Program-made: the position numbers and the translations under genes | Shown: one piece after another, positions 7,750 through 16,925 of the stretch | How positions within the stretch are numbered: the first letter of the stretch is position 1 | Layout of the letters: each line of letters starts with the position of its first letter | The notes under the pieces: model-generated | Seen by the model: the letters and a program-made list of their open reading frames with translations, nothing else | Told to the model about the DNA's origin: nothing | Database searches by the model: none | Assembly: GCA_963766605.1 (NCBI GenBank) | Contig: CAVYAT010000006.1 | Location: forward strand, 124,001-188,000 | DNA from: AC-49 sp963766605 | GTDB lineage: Bacteria > Actinomycetota > Thermoleophilia > Solirubrobacterales > Solirubrobacteraceae | DNA: 64,000 nt | Reading direction: 5' to 3'

Positions 7750-9860
7750 AGTGTCTTCGAGTCCTGCGGCTTGCACGGCGCGTGCTGGCCGAACCAGTGG
7801 TTGAGCATCATGCAGACCGCGGGCGCGGCGGCCTGGGCGCCGAAGCCGCCCTTCTCGATCGTCATCGCGATCACGATCGGGCGCCGGTGGCGGCCGGTCG
7901 AGTCAAACGAGTAGGCGACGTACCACGACTGGTCGTGCTCGCACGTGTCGCAGCCGTAGAAGCGCTGGGCGGTGCCGGTCTTGCCGTAGATCGGGAAGCG
8001 ATCCTGGTTCCAGCCCTGGAAGACGTCGGCCGACGTGCCGCCGGTGACGCTCGCCGCCTCGTGCAGGCCTTCCATGATCACGTTGCGGTAGGCGAGGTTC
8101 ATCGGGATACGCCGCGGCCGGGGCGCCGTCACGCGCAGCTGGTCGCGACCCTCGGCATCCTGGATCGCCTCGACGACATGCGGGCGCACGACCGTGCCAC
8201 CGTTGGCCAGCGCCGAGTAGGCGACGGCCATCTGCAGCGGGCTGGCCTGGAGGTCGCCCTGGCCGGTGGCGAGGTTGACCTCGTCGCCGATCGACCAGTT
8301 GCGCTTGTCGGAGATCACGCAGTTCGGCGGGCACACATTGTGGTGGACCTTCTCGTAGGCGATCTCCTCGTTGCGCACCTTGCGCCGCCACGCCTTGTCG
8401 GGGATCGTGCCCGCGGCCTCGCCGGGCACGTCGATGCCGGTCACGTTGCCGAGCCCGAGCGCCCGTGCCGTGCGCTGCAACGGCTGGTGAGGCAGGTTGT
8501 TGAGCCGCGCACCGAGGTTGTAGAAGTACACGTCGGAGGAGACACGCAGCGCGTCGACGAGGTTGAACGCCCCCTGGAAGGTGTGCTTGTCCTTGGTCTG
8601 GCCGGCGTCGCAGAACGTCTGGTCGGAGACCGTCAGGCAGCCCGGGTCGTCGATCACGTCGTTGGGAGTGATCTCGCCCGCGCTCAGGGCAGCCAGCGCG
8701 GTGATCGGCTTGAACGTCGAGCCCGTCGGATAGACGCTCGAGATCGCGCGGTCGATCAGCGGCCGCCCGGCGCCGGGCCCGAACAGGCGGTTGTACTTGC
8801 GGACCGTGATCGGGCGGGCGAGGTCGGTCGGGTTGTAGGTCGGCGCCGACCCGAGCGCCAGCATCTGGCCGTTGCGGGGGTCCAGGGCGACGAACGCGCC
8901 GCCGGCGGCAACGTTGCCGAACGCCAGCGCGTCGTTCATGCCCGCGGCCAGCGCGGTCTCGCCCGATCGCTGAAGCCCGCCGTCGATCGTCAGCTGCACC
9001 TGGTCGCCGGGCTGTGCGACGCGCGGTGTGCGCGGGTTGCCCTTCGGGTTGCCGGCCGCGTCGACGACGTAGCGTTGGACGCCCGGCAGTCCGCGCAGGT
9101 AGTGGTCGTAGCGGGCCTCGATGCCGCTCTGGCCGATGACCGCGTTGATCGGGACGCCCTTGAACTGCGGCTCGTTCAGCTCGCCGCGCGTGATCGGCCC
9201 GATCGTCCCCATCAGTTGCGCGGCCAGCGAGCCCTTCGGGTAGTCGCGCACCGGCTGCAGCGACGGCGGGTCGATCGACGGGAACGCGTCCTGGCGTTCG
9301 AGCAGGTAGTTGCGCTCGCTCGACAGCACGCCGACCTTGATCGTCACCGCGGCGTAGGGCAGCTGCTCGAGCTGGGTGATGATCGTGGCCTGGATGTCGC
9401 GCGGCGACTCGCCGATCACGCGACCCAGGCGCACGAGCTCGGCCGACAACTGCGGGGTCGTCGGCAGCGGCATCGGGATCGGCTGCCCGCGGTGGCCCTT
9501 GTGCTTGAGGTTGCGCAGGCCCGCGAGCTGACCCCAGCGCAGCGCCGCCTGGCGCTCGGACAGCGGCAGCCGGCTCGGGCTGATCTGCAGCACCGTCGCC
9601 TGGCGGCTGGTGACGAGCGTGTGGCCGTTGCGATCGACGATCGAGCCGCGCGGCGCCGGCAGCTGCACGTTGCGCACGCGGTTGTCGTTGGCCGCCGCGC
9701 GGTACTGGTCGCCGGACAGGATCTGCAGGTACCACAGCCGGAAGAAGACGATCGCGAACAGGATGAACGCGACGACGCCGAGCATCGCGACGCGCATCGC
9801 CAGCTGCGGCGTGACCGGCAGCGTGCGATCGCGCTGGACCGGGTTGAGCTGCTCGATCAC
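7746..9860 (-). CDS. mrdA: Penicillin-binding protein 2 (elongation transpeptidase)
   Basis: This 704-residue class B PBP cross-links peptidoglycan during elongation. It has one N-terminal transmembrane segment (residues about 22-46), a PBP dimer domain beginning around PRGSIVDRNGHTLVTSR, and a transpeptidase domain with SxxK (STFK, near residue 380) and KTGTAQ (near 626). The GTG start at 9860 overlaps the mreD stop as GTGA; longer in-frame starts would run far into mreD. The gene sits between mreD and rodA, its partner polymerase. Confidence 0.95.
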   Translation of the reverse strand: MIEQLNPVQRDRTLPVTPQLAMRVAMLGVVAFILFAIVFFRLWYLQILSGDQYRAAANDNRVRNVQLPAPRGSIVDRNGHTLVTSRQATVLQISPSRLPLSERQAALRWGQLAGLRNLKHKGHRGQPIPMPLPTTPQLSAELVRLGRVIGESPRDIQATIITQLEQLPYAAVTIKVGVLSSERNYLLERQDAFPSIDPPSLQPVRDYPKGSLAAQLMGTIGPITRGELNEPQFKGVPINAVIGQSGIEARYDHYLRGLPGVQRYVVDAAGNPKGNPRTPRVAQPGDQVQLTIDGGLQRSGETALAAGMNDALAFGNVAAGGAFVALDPRNGQMLALGSAPTYNPTDLARPITVRKYNRLFGPGAGRPLIDRAISSVYPTGSTFKPITALAALSAGEITPNDVIDDPGCLTVSDQTFCDAGQTKDKHTFQGAFNLVDALRVSSDVYFYNLGARLNNLPHQPLQRTARALGLGNVTGIDVPGEAAGTIPDKAWRRKVRNEEIAYEKVHHNVCPPNCVISDKRNWSIGDEVNLATGQGDLQASPLQMAVAYSALANGGTVVRPHVVEAIQDAEGRDQLRVTAPRPRRIPMNLAYRNVIMEGLHEAASVTGGTSADVFQGWNQDRFPIYGKTGTAQRFYGCDTCEHDQSWYVAYSFDSTGRHRRPIVIAMTIEKGGFGAQAAAPAVCMMLNHWFGQHAPCKPQDSKTL

Positions 9861-10417
9861 GGGCGCGAGAGCGGGCTGAGGCCGCCGGTCGTGTAGGCCC
9901 GGCGCCGGCGGCGGCGCGGATCCTCGGGCAGGTCGGCGATCAGCATCCGCCGCACGAGCGCGTAGACCGGCATCGCCAGCAGCGTGTTGACGGCGATCGT
10001 CAGCAGGATCTCGCGCAGCAGGTCGAAGCTGACCGGGGCATCGACGCCGAGCATGATCTCGAGCATCGCGAGCCCGAACGAGCTGATCGCCGTCGCCGCG
10101 GCGCCGGCGAGCATCGGCGTCAGCGCCGCCTGCGGGTCGCGCAGCTCGCGCAGCCGCCCGATCGCGTAGCCGACCGTCGTCAGGACCAGCGACGACAGCC
10201 CGAGTGTCTGAAACAGCGCCGTGTCGACGAACAGCCCGAGCAAGAAGCCGAAGCACGCACCGGTGATCGAGCCGCACAGCAGCCCCACGGACATCACGAC
10301 GAGCGGCGACAGGTCGGCGACGCCGTCCAACAGCGGGATCTGCGAGATGACGAGCAGCGTCGTCAGCAGCGCGAGGCCGAGCAGGCGCGCCGAGAGCCGG
10401 GCCGTGACTACGGACAC
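9857..10417 (-). CDS. mreD: Rod shape-determining protein MreD
   Basis: The 186-residue membrane protein has about five hydrophobic segments (for example LLGLALLTTLLVISQIPLL) and the GLFVDTALFQTLGLSSL region common in MreD. It is part of the MreBCD-RodA-PBP2 elongasome. The start is a GTG at 10417, 10 bp inside the 3' end of the frame-corrected mreC. It ends in a GTGA overlap with mrdA, so the block is likely translationally coupled. The C-terminus is Arg-rich (DPRRRRRRAY). Confidence 0.88.
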   Translation of the reverse strand: MSVVTARLSARLLGLALLTTLLVISQIPLLDGVADLSPLVVMSVGLLCGSITGACFGFLLGLFVDTALFQTLGLSSLVLTTVGYAIGRLRELRDPQAALTPMLAGAAATAISSFGLAMLEIMLGVDAPVSFDLLREILLTIAVNTLLAMPVYALVRRMLIADLPEDPRRRRRRAYTTGGLSPLSRP

Positions 10418-11296
10418 ACGTTGCTCCGGTTGCCGTCGACTGTGCGCGTCAGCACCTGGACGTTCTCGACGCGGTGCAGGTTGACGAGCGGACGCACGTG
10501 GACCTGCTGGTCGTCGGTGCCGATGCCGTCGATGTGGGTCACGGTGCCGATCGGGATGCCCTGCGGGAACAGCGAGTCGTTACGGCGTCGAGCAGGTGCC
10601 CGAGGTCACGATCGTCTCGCCGTGCTTGAACGTGTCGGTGCGGGCGGGGAACTTCAGCAACAGGTCGCCCGGGGCGCCGACCGTCGGCGCGACGCCGGAG
10701 CGGAAGCCGGTTTCGACGTCCTCGGCGGACACGTAGGAGCGGTCGTCGGTGATCAGTTGGACGACGGCGGCATTGGAGGCGGCGTTGGAGACCTTGCCGA
10801 TCAGGCCACCGTTGTGCTCGTCGGCGCCGATCACCGGCATGTCGTCGCGGATCCCGTCGCCGGTCCCCTTGTCGATGACGATCGTGCGGAACCACGCGTT
10901 GGGCGAGGCGGCGATGACCGTCGCCGATACCGGACGGTTGTCGGCCAGCCCGGCGCCCGCGTCGACCGCCTTGAGGCCCGCGATCTGCTGCGCCTCGCGC
11001 AGCTGCTCGTTCAGCGCGACATTCTGGTGCAGCAGCGCGTCGTTGCGCTTGCGCAGGCCGTTGACCTGGCCCTTGGCGTTGAACGTGTCGCCGATCCAGT
11101 TGAACAGGTTGCGCACCGGGGAGACGGCGGTACTGGCGACGTTCTGGATCGGGGAGACGACGGTCATCACGCCGCGCTGGACGGCGTGCAAACTCCCACC
11201 CGAGCTCTCGCCAAAGTAGGCGGTGAGCAGGATCAGGGAGCAGGCAATGAGCAGGCCGAGAACTGCCCGCCGACGGCGGACGGTCTTGTCATACAC
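10408..11296 (-). CDS. mreC: Rod shape-determining protein MreC, frameshifted near 10580
   Basis: The first 238 residues form a typical MreC: one transmembrane segment near the N-terminus (VLGLLIACSLILL), a coiled coil (GLRKRNDALLHQNVALNEQL) and the beta-barrel core. The frame then hits a stop just after GETIVTSGTCS. Shifting by one base near 10580 restores a normal MreC ending (NDSLFPQGIPIGTV ... TRTVDGNRSNVCP) that stops at 10408, giving about 295 residues. I see no slippery site. A sequencing or assembly indel is the likeliest cause, since mreC is normally essential in rods. Confidence 0.85.
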
Positions 11297-11329
11297 GTGG
11301 GTTGAGTCTCCAAAGCTTGGTCTTACGCG

Positions 11330-12379
<1,050 letters not shown>

Positions 12380-12387
12380 GGTGGTGT

Positions 12388-12410
12388 GAGCGGAGGCATC
12401 GCCCCCGCTC
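12388..12410. other. Hairpin in the maf-mreB gap
   Basis: GAGCGGAGGC and GCCCCCGCTC pair over 10 bp with one mismatch and a 3-nt loop. The hairpin lies 9 bp before the mreB start and 81 bp after the maf stop. It could end maf transcription or shape the mreB leader; the sequence alone does not decide. The rest of the 111-bp gap shows no gene. Confidence 0.35.
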
Positions 12411-12490
12411 GCCGGGGCAGTCTACTGGGTGCTCCGCGCGCGCCCGCCAGGTCGGTTGGACGCTTGCAGGGCAGAAAATGGCTGCAAACG

Positions 12491-13036
12491 CTAGGCGAAC
12501 AGCTCCGGGGCGAGCTCATAGAGCGTCGCGACCGGCAGCCCGACGACGTTGAGATAGTCGCCCTCGATGCGGGTTACGAACAATGCGCCGCGGCCCTGGA
12601 TCGCGTATCCGCCGGCCCGCTGGCGCCATTCGTCGGTGGCGATGTAGGGGTCCAGCAGCGTGTCGGGGAGCTCGCGGAACGTGACCGCGGTCGTCTCTGT
12701 GGCGGTCCGCTCGCCCTCGGGAGAGATCAGCGCCAAGCCGCTGACCACATGGTGCGTGACACCGCTGAGGTGGCGCAGCGTCGCGCGCGCGGCCTCGCCG
12801 TCGGGCGGTTTGCCCCACAGGCCGGCATCGGTGGCCACGACCGTGTCGACGCCGAGCACAATCTCGCCCGCTCGCGCCGCCGCCCGCGCCTTGCGCCGCG
12901 CATTCTCGAGCGCCACCTGCTCCGCGTCGCCGTGGGTGAGCTCCCGCGCATCGGTCGCGCGAACCTCGAACGTCACCCCGAGCTGCTCGAGGATCGCGCG
13001 GCGCTGGGGCGAGCGCGAGGCGAGGATCAGCACCAT
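12491..13036 (-). CDS. maf: Maf-family nucleoside triphosphate pyrophosphatase
   Basis: The 181-residue protein belongs to the Maf/YhdE family, which hydrolyses non-canonical NTPs (dTTP/UTP type) to monophosphates. It shows the substrate-binding start LILASRSPQRRAIL, the catalytic GVDTVVATD motif and GYAIQGRGALFVTRIEGDY, which is typical of the dTTP/UTP branch. It begins directly at the end of ndk and precedes mreB, a common pairing with rod-shape genes. Confidence 0.93.
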   Translation of the reverse strand: MVLILASRSPQRRAILEQLGVTFEVRATDARELTHGDAEQVALENARRKARAAARAGEIVLGVDTVVATDAGLWGKPPDGEAARATLRHLSGVTHHVVSGLALISPEGERTATETTAVTFRELPDTLLDPYIATDEWRQRAGGYAIQGRGALFVTRIEGDYLNVVGLPVATLYELAPELFA

Positions 13037-13441
13037 CTAGAGCTCAGGAAACCAAATCCCGATCTCTCGAGCCGCGGATTCGTTGGCGTCGGAGCCGTGG
13101 ACCATGTTCTGGCCGACCTCGATCGCGTAGTCGCCGCGGATCGAGCCGGTCGCCGCCTCGAGCGGGTTGGTCGCACCGATCAGCTGGCGCGCGGCCACGA
13201 CGACGTCCTGGCCCTCGAGCACGAGCGCGACGAGCGGCGCCGAGGTGATGAACTCGACGAGCTCGCCGAAGAACGGCCGCTCGGAATGCTCGTCGTAGTG
13301 GATCTCCGCGATCTCGCGCGTCGCGGTCATGTGCTTCATTGCGACGATGCGCAGTCCCTTGCGCTCGAAGCGCGCGAGGATCTCGCCGGTCAGGCCGCGC
13401 GCGAACGCGTCGGGCTTGACCAGGATGAGCGTCCGGTCCAT
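13037..13441 (-). CDS. ndk: Nucleoside diphosphate kinase
   Basis: The 134-residue enzyme transfers gamma-phosphate between NTPs and NDPs through a phospho-His intermediate. The start MDRTLILVKPDAFARGLTG and the active-site stretch NMVHGSDANESAAREI, with the catalytic His, are clear. It abuts maf without a gap, so the two are probably one transcript. Length is normal for the family. Confidence 0.97.
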   Translation of the reverse strand: MDRTLILVKPDAFARGLTGEILARFERKGLRIVAMKHMTATREIAEIHYDEHSERPFFGELVEFITSAPLVALVLEGQDVVVAARQLIGATNPLEAATGSIRGDYAIEVGQNMVHGSDANESAAREIGIWFPEL

Positions 13442-13469
13442 GTGGCTGGGGCCTTTCTCGGTCGTACGG

Positions 13470-14114
13470 TCAGGATTCGGGCGACGAGGACTCGGAGCTC
13501 ACCGGCTCCTCCTCGCTGGTGCGGCCGCGGCGCCGGCGCCGTGGCAGCGCGGTGGCGGGCTCGGCCGGCTCGTCGTCGGAGGGGATGTCGGTCAGCTCGG
13601 TCGGCGGGCCGATCGACACCGGCTCGTCGCGGGTCGTCTGGCGGCGACGCCGGCGCGTCGGCGTCTTGGCGCCGACCTCGGTCTCGCAGTACGGGCACAG
13701 CCGCCATTCGGGGTGCAGCGGCCTGGCGCAGTTCACGCATGCGTCCTTGAGCTTCTGCATGCAACTCGGACAGCGCAGGAAGTCCTTCTCGACCTCGTGG
13801 TCGCAGTGCGGGCAGAGCAGGTACTCGAACTGGTGCAGCCGCGCCTCGGCGGCCTGCATCTCCATCTCGCGCTCGTGGCGGTCCTCGATGAACTCGGGCG
13901 GCCGCACGATCATGTAGACGAGCGTGCCGGCGTACGGGAACAGCGACGCGAGCGTCGCGCAGCCCACGAGCATCTTGTCCTCGATCCGGCGGCGCGCGTC
14001 GGAGTACGTGTAGTAGATGAGCGCCAGCCAGATGACGACGAGGAACAGGATCGCCAGCTCGGCCGCCGTGTTGAGGCCAGAGTTGTTGATCCCGAAGAGG
14101 GCGAGAACGGACAT
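13470..14114 (-). CDS. Membrane-anchored double zinc-ribbon protein of unknown function
   Basis: The 214-residue protein has a hydrophobic segment at about 16-35 (AAELAILFLVVIWLALIYY), a second weaker one at about 50-70, then two CxxC pairs making zinc ribbons (CPHC/CPSC and CVNC/CPYC). The last third is Arg-rich and then acidic, ending SSPES. Zinc ribbons of this kind usually bind protein or nucleic acid; the role here is unknown. It lies 26 bp after the small membrane peptide gene and upstream of ndk. Confidence 0.75.
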   Translation of the reverse strand: MSVLALFGINNSGLNTAAELAILFLVVIWLALIYYTYSDARRRIEDKMLVGCATLASLFPYAGTLVYMIVRPPEFIEDRHEREMEMQAAEARLHQFEYLLCPHCDHEVEKDFLRCPSCMQKLKDACVNCARPLHPEWRLCPYCETEVGAKTPTRRRRRQTTRDEPVSIGPPTELTDIPSDDEPAEPATALPRRRRRGRTSEEEPVSSESSSPES

Positions 14115-14140
14115 CGAGCAGGGAAGGCTAGTGGTTGGAC

Positions 14141-14257
14141 CTACAGGAAGAGACGCCCGAAGGCGTACCCGACGCCGAAGAAGACCAGCACCACGAGCGC
14201 CACGACCACCGCGACGGCGGCCACCATGCTCAGGAACGACGGGCCGTCGTCGTTCAT
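14141..14257 (-). CDS. 38-residue single-span membrane peptide coupled to the ABC ATPase gene
   Basis: This small gene has an ATG at 14257 that overlaps the TGA of the transporter ATPase gene by one base (TGATG). It encodes MNDDGPSFLSMVAAV followed by a Val/Ala/Leu/Phe membrane segment, with GYAFGRLFL at the end. The overlap with the ATPase suggests translational coupling. It could be a small regulatory subunit of the transporter or a stand-alone membrane peptide. I do not recognise the family. Confidence 0.6.
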   Translation of the reverse strand: MNDDGPSFLSMVAAVAVVVALVVLVFFGVGYAFGRLFL

Positions 14258-15021
14258 CACAGAACGGCCTTCAGGAACGCCTGAGTGCGCTCCTCGTGGG
14301 GGTTTGTCAGCACGTCCTTGGGCGGCCCGGACTCGACGACGACGCCGTCATCGATGAACACGAGGCTGTCGCCGACCTCGCGTGCGAAGCCCATTTCGTG
14401 GGTCACGACGATCATCGTCATACCGTCCGCCGCCAGACCACGCATGACATCGAGCACCTCGCCGACGAGCTCGGGATCCAGGGCCGAGGTGGGCTCGTCG
14501 AACAGCATCAGCTTCGGCTCCATGGCCAGCGCACGGGCGATCGCGACGCGCTGCTGCTGGCCGCCCGACAGCGCAACCGGGTAGGACTCCATCTTGTCCT
14601 GCAGGCCGACGCGGGTCAGCAGCTCCACGCCGCGCTGCCTCGCGTCCCGCTTGGAGATGCCCTTGACCTGCATCGGCGCCTCGATCACGTTTCCCAGCGC
14701 CGTCTTGTGCGGGAACAGGTTGAAGCGCTGGAAGACCATGCCGATCTGCTGGCGCTTGCGCACCACCTCGGACTCGCGCAGCTCGTGCAGTGTGTCGCCG
14801 ACCTGGCGATAGCCGACCAGTTCGCCGTCGACGGCGAGCAGGCCCGAGTTGATGCGCTCGAGGTGGTTGATGCAGCGCAGGAACGTCGACTTGCCCGAGC
14901 CCGACGGGCCGATCATGCACATGACCTCCTTGGGCGCGACCTCGAGCGTGATGCCCTTCAGGCACTCGACATGCCCGAAGCGCTTGTGGACGCCCTCGGC
15001 CTTGACCATCGGAGTGCTCAC
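14257..15021 (-). CDS. Polar amino-acid ABC transporter, ATP-binding subunit
   Basis: The 254-residue ATPase is GlnQ/HisP-like. It has Walker A GPSGSGKST, signature LSGGQQQRVAIARAL, Walker B LMLFDEPTSALD and the switch His in VVTHEMGFA. It powers uptake of polar amino acids through the permease encoded just upstream, with a 4-bp gene overlap. The substrate cannot be fixed from sequence. Confidence 0.95.
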   Translation of the reverse strand: MSTPMVKAEGVHKRFGHVECLKGITLEVAPKEVMCMIGPSGSGKSTFLRCINHLERINSGLLAVDGELVGYRQVGDTLHELRESEVVRKRQQIGMVFQRFNLFPHKTALGNVIEAPMQVKGISKRDARQRGVELLTRVGLQDKMESYPVALSGGQQQRVAIARALAMEPKLMLFDEPTSALDPELVGEVLDVMRGLAADGMTMIVVTHEMGFAREVGDSLVFIDDGVVVESGPPKDVLTNPHEERTQAFLKAVL

Positions 15022-15941
15022 TGGCCGTGCCTGACGCTGAACACGCTCTTGCTGATTTTGGCCAGGATGCTCCCGCCGGGGTCGGCGCGCGAGGAGCCGC
15101 GCCCGTAGTGGCGCTCGAGGTAGTACTGACCGATCGACAGGATCGACGTCATCGCCAGGTACCAGAAGCTGATCACGATCAGGAGCTGGATCGTCTGGTA
15201 GTTGGTCGAGTAGATCAGCTTGGCCGACTGTGTCAGCTCGGCCAGCGCGATGACCGACACCAGCGAGCTCGTCTTGAGCATCGAGATCGTCTCATTCCCG
15301 GTCGGCGGGATGATGACCCGCATCGCCTGGGGCAGCACGATCCGGCGCAGCGTCTGGACGCGCGTCATCCCCAGCGCATGGGCGGCCTCCGACTGGCCCT
15401 CGTCGACCGACAGCAGGCCGGCACGGACTATCTCCGCCATGTAGGCGCCCTCATTGAGGCCCAGCGCGAGCAGCCCGGCGCGAAACGGCGTGATCCATAC
15501 GTTGGCGTTGCCGTGGATGAACGGCAGCCCGAACGTGATCTCGTGGTACAGAGCGGAAAAGTTGTACCAGAGCAGGATCTGCACGAGGACCGGCGTCCCG
15601 CGGAAGATCCAGATATAGAACGAGCTCGCGCCGGCGACCAGCGGGTTCTCCGACAGACGCATCGTCGCGAGCAGGACGCCGAGCAGGATCCCGATCACCA
15701 TCGACAGGAACGTGAGCTCGATCGTCAGCCACGCACCGTGGACGATGCGGTGGTCGAACATGAAGTGGCCGATCGTCCCCCACTCGAAGTTCGCGTTGGT
15801 CGCGATCGAGTAGATCAGCCGTGCCGCGATCAGGAGGATGACGGCGGCGGCGACCCAGCGTCCGTAGTGGCGCACCGGCACGGCCCGGATGTCCTCGGGC
15901 CGTGCCGTTGTCTGTTCGAATCCCTCAGTCGTGCCGGCCAT
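15018..15941 (-). CDS. Polar amino-acid ABC transporter permease
   Basis: The 307-residue inner-membrane subunit is of the HisM/GlnP type. It contains about five hydrophobic segments and the EAA loop that docks the ATPase (EAAHALGMTRVQTLRRIVLPQA). The C-terminus extends to a hydrophilic tail. It overlaps the ATPase gene by 4 bp and follows the binding-protein gene by 15 bp, so the three form one operon. A single permease would act as a homodimer. Confidence 0.93.
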   Translation of the reverse strand: MAGTTEGFEQTTARPEDIRAVPVRHYGRWVAAAVILLIAARLIYSIATNANFEWGTIGHFMFDHRIVHGAWLTIELTFLSMVIGILLGVLLATMRLSENPLVAGASSFYIWIFRGTPVLVQILLWYNFSALYHEITFGLPFIHGNANVWITPFRAGLLALGLNEGAYMAEIVRAGLLSVDEGQSEAAHALGMTRVQTLRRIVLPQAMRVIIPPTGNETISMLKTSSLVSVIALAELTQSAKLIYSTNYQTIQLLIVISFWYLAMTSILSIGQYYLERHYGRGSSRADPGGSILAKISKSVFSVRHGQ

Positions 15942-15956
15942 CCGGCACCGCTTTCG

Positions 15957-16859
15957 CTAGCTGGTCGCGCCGTTGATCGTCGGGTTCGTGATCGCGCCCG
16001 ACTGCACGCCCCACTTGGTCAGGATCGCCTTGTACTGGCCGTTGCTCATCAGCACCTTGAGCGCTGCGAGCACCGGCTTGGCCATGCCGTTGCCCTTGGG
16101 CAGGGCCAGGCCGTAGGGCGCCGTTCCGTACGGCTGGCCGGACAGCTTGAACGCCCCGTTGGACTGCTTCACGGCGTACGCGGCGACCGGCGAGTCGGCC
16201 ATCGAGACGTCGGCGCGACCGCTGTGCAGCGCCTCGTTGGCTTCGTTCTGGTCGTTGAAGACCAGGACCGTCACCTTGCACTTCTTCCCCTGGGCCTTGG
16301 CGTCGGTCTGCTGCGTCGTGCCGCTCTCGACGGCGACCTTGTGGCCGCACAGATCGGCCAGTGAGTTGATCGTCGGACCGCTCTTCGCGTCGACGTAGAA
16401 CGACGTGCCGGCGCTGAAGTAGGTCACGAAGTCGACGACCTTCTCGCGCTCCTTCGTGTCGGTGAACGACGATGCGCCCATGCCGTAGCGGCCGGCCTGG
16501 ATGCCGGGGATGATCGAGTCGAACGTCTGGTTGACGACCGAGGCCTTGAGGCCCATCGTCTTCGCCAGCGCGGCCGCGAGATCGGCGTCCATTCCGATCA
16601 CCGTCTTGCCGTCGGTGGCGACGAACTCGTTCGGCGCGTAGCTCGCGTCGGCCGCGACGACGAGCGTCTTGCCCTTCTCGCTGGCGGGAACCAGCGCGGC
16701 GACGGCCGCGTCGGACCCCGCGGTGGTCGAGGCCGTCGTGCTCGTGGCCGTCGTTGTCGACGACGAGCTCTTGTTGCTGGACCCGCAACCGGTGACGACG
16801 AGCGCGCCGATCGCGAGGACGATGATGAGGATTCCGAGGCGCCGGGTTCTGGGGGCCAT
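15957..16859 (-). CDS. Amino-acid ABC transporter substrate-binding lipoprotein
   Basis: The 300-residue protein has a lipoprotein signal (IIVLAIGALVVTGC) with the lipid-attachment Cys, a Ser/Thr linker, and a type II periplasmic-binding fold of the bacterial SBP_3 family: FVATDGKTVIGMDADLAAAL, GMGASSFTDTKERE and VAVESGTTQQ. It captures an amino acid outside the membrane for the permease. It is the first gene of the transporter operon. Confidence 0.93.
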   Translation of the reverse strand: MAPRTRRLGILIIVLAIGALVVTGCGSSNKSSSSTTTATSTTASTTAGSDAAVAALVPASEKGKTLVVAADASYAPNEFVATDGKTVIGMDADLAAALAKTMGLKASVVNQTFDSIIPGIQAGRYGMGASSFTDTKEREKVVDFVTYFSAGTSFYVDAKSGPTINSLADLCGHKVAVESGTTQQTDAKAQGKKCKVTVLVFNDQNEANEALHSGRADVSMADSPVAAYAVKQSNGAFKLSGQPYGTAPYGLALPKGNGMAKPVLAALKVLMSNGQYKAILTKWGVQSGAITNPTINGATS

Positions 16860-16925
16860 GTCAGTTCTTCTTTCTGGTCGAACGGCCCACGTCGTGCGGG
16901 CGCGGCAAGTATAGGTCCGGTTCGC

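Noticed and set aside
7782..9896. A 704-codon frame antisense to mrdA
   Set aside because: Same reason: long antisense frames are common at this GC content, and the real PBP2 motifs are on the other strand.
10570..10600. Programmed ribosomal frameshifting in mreC
   Set aside because: No slippery heptamer or downstream pseudoknot is apparent, and other indel-like breaks occur elsewhere in the window.
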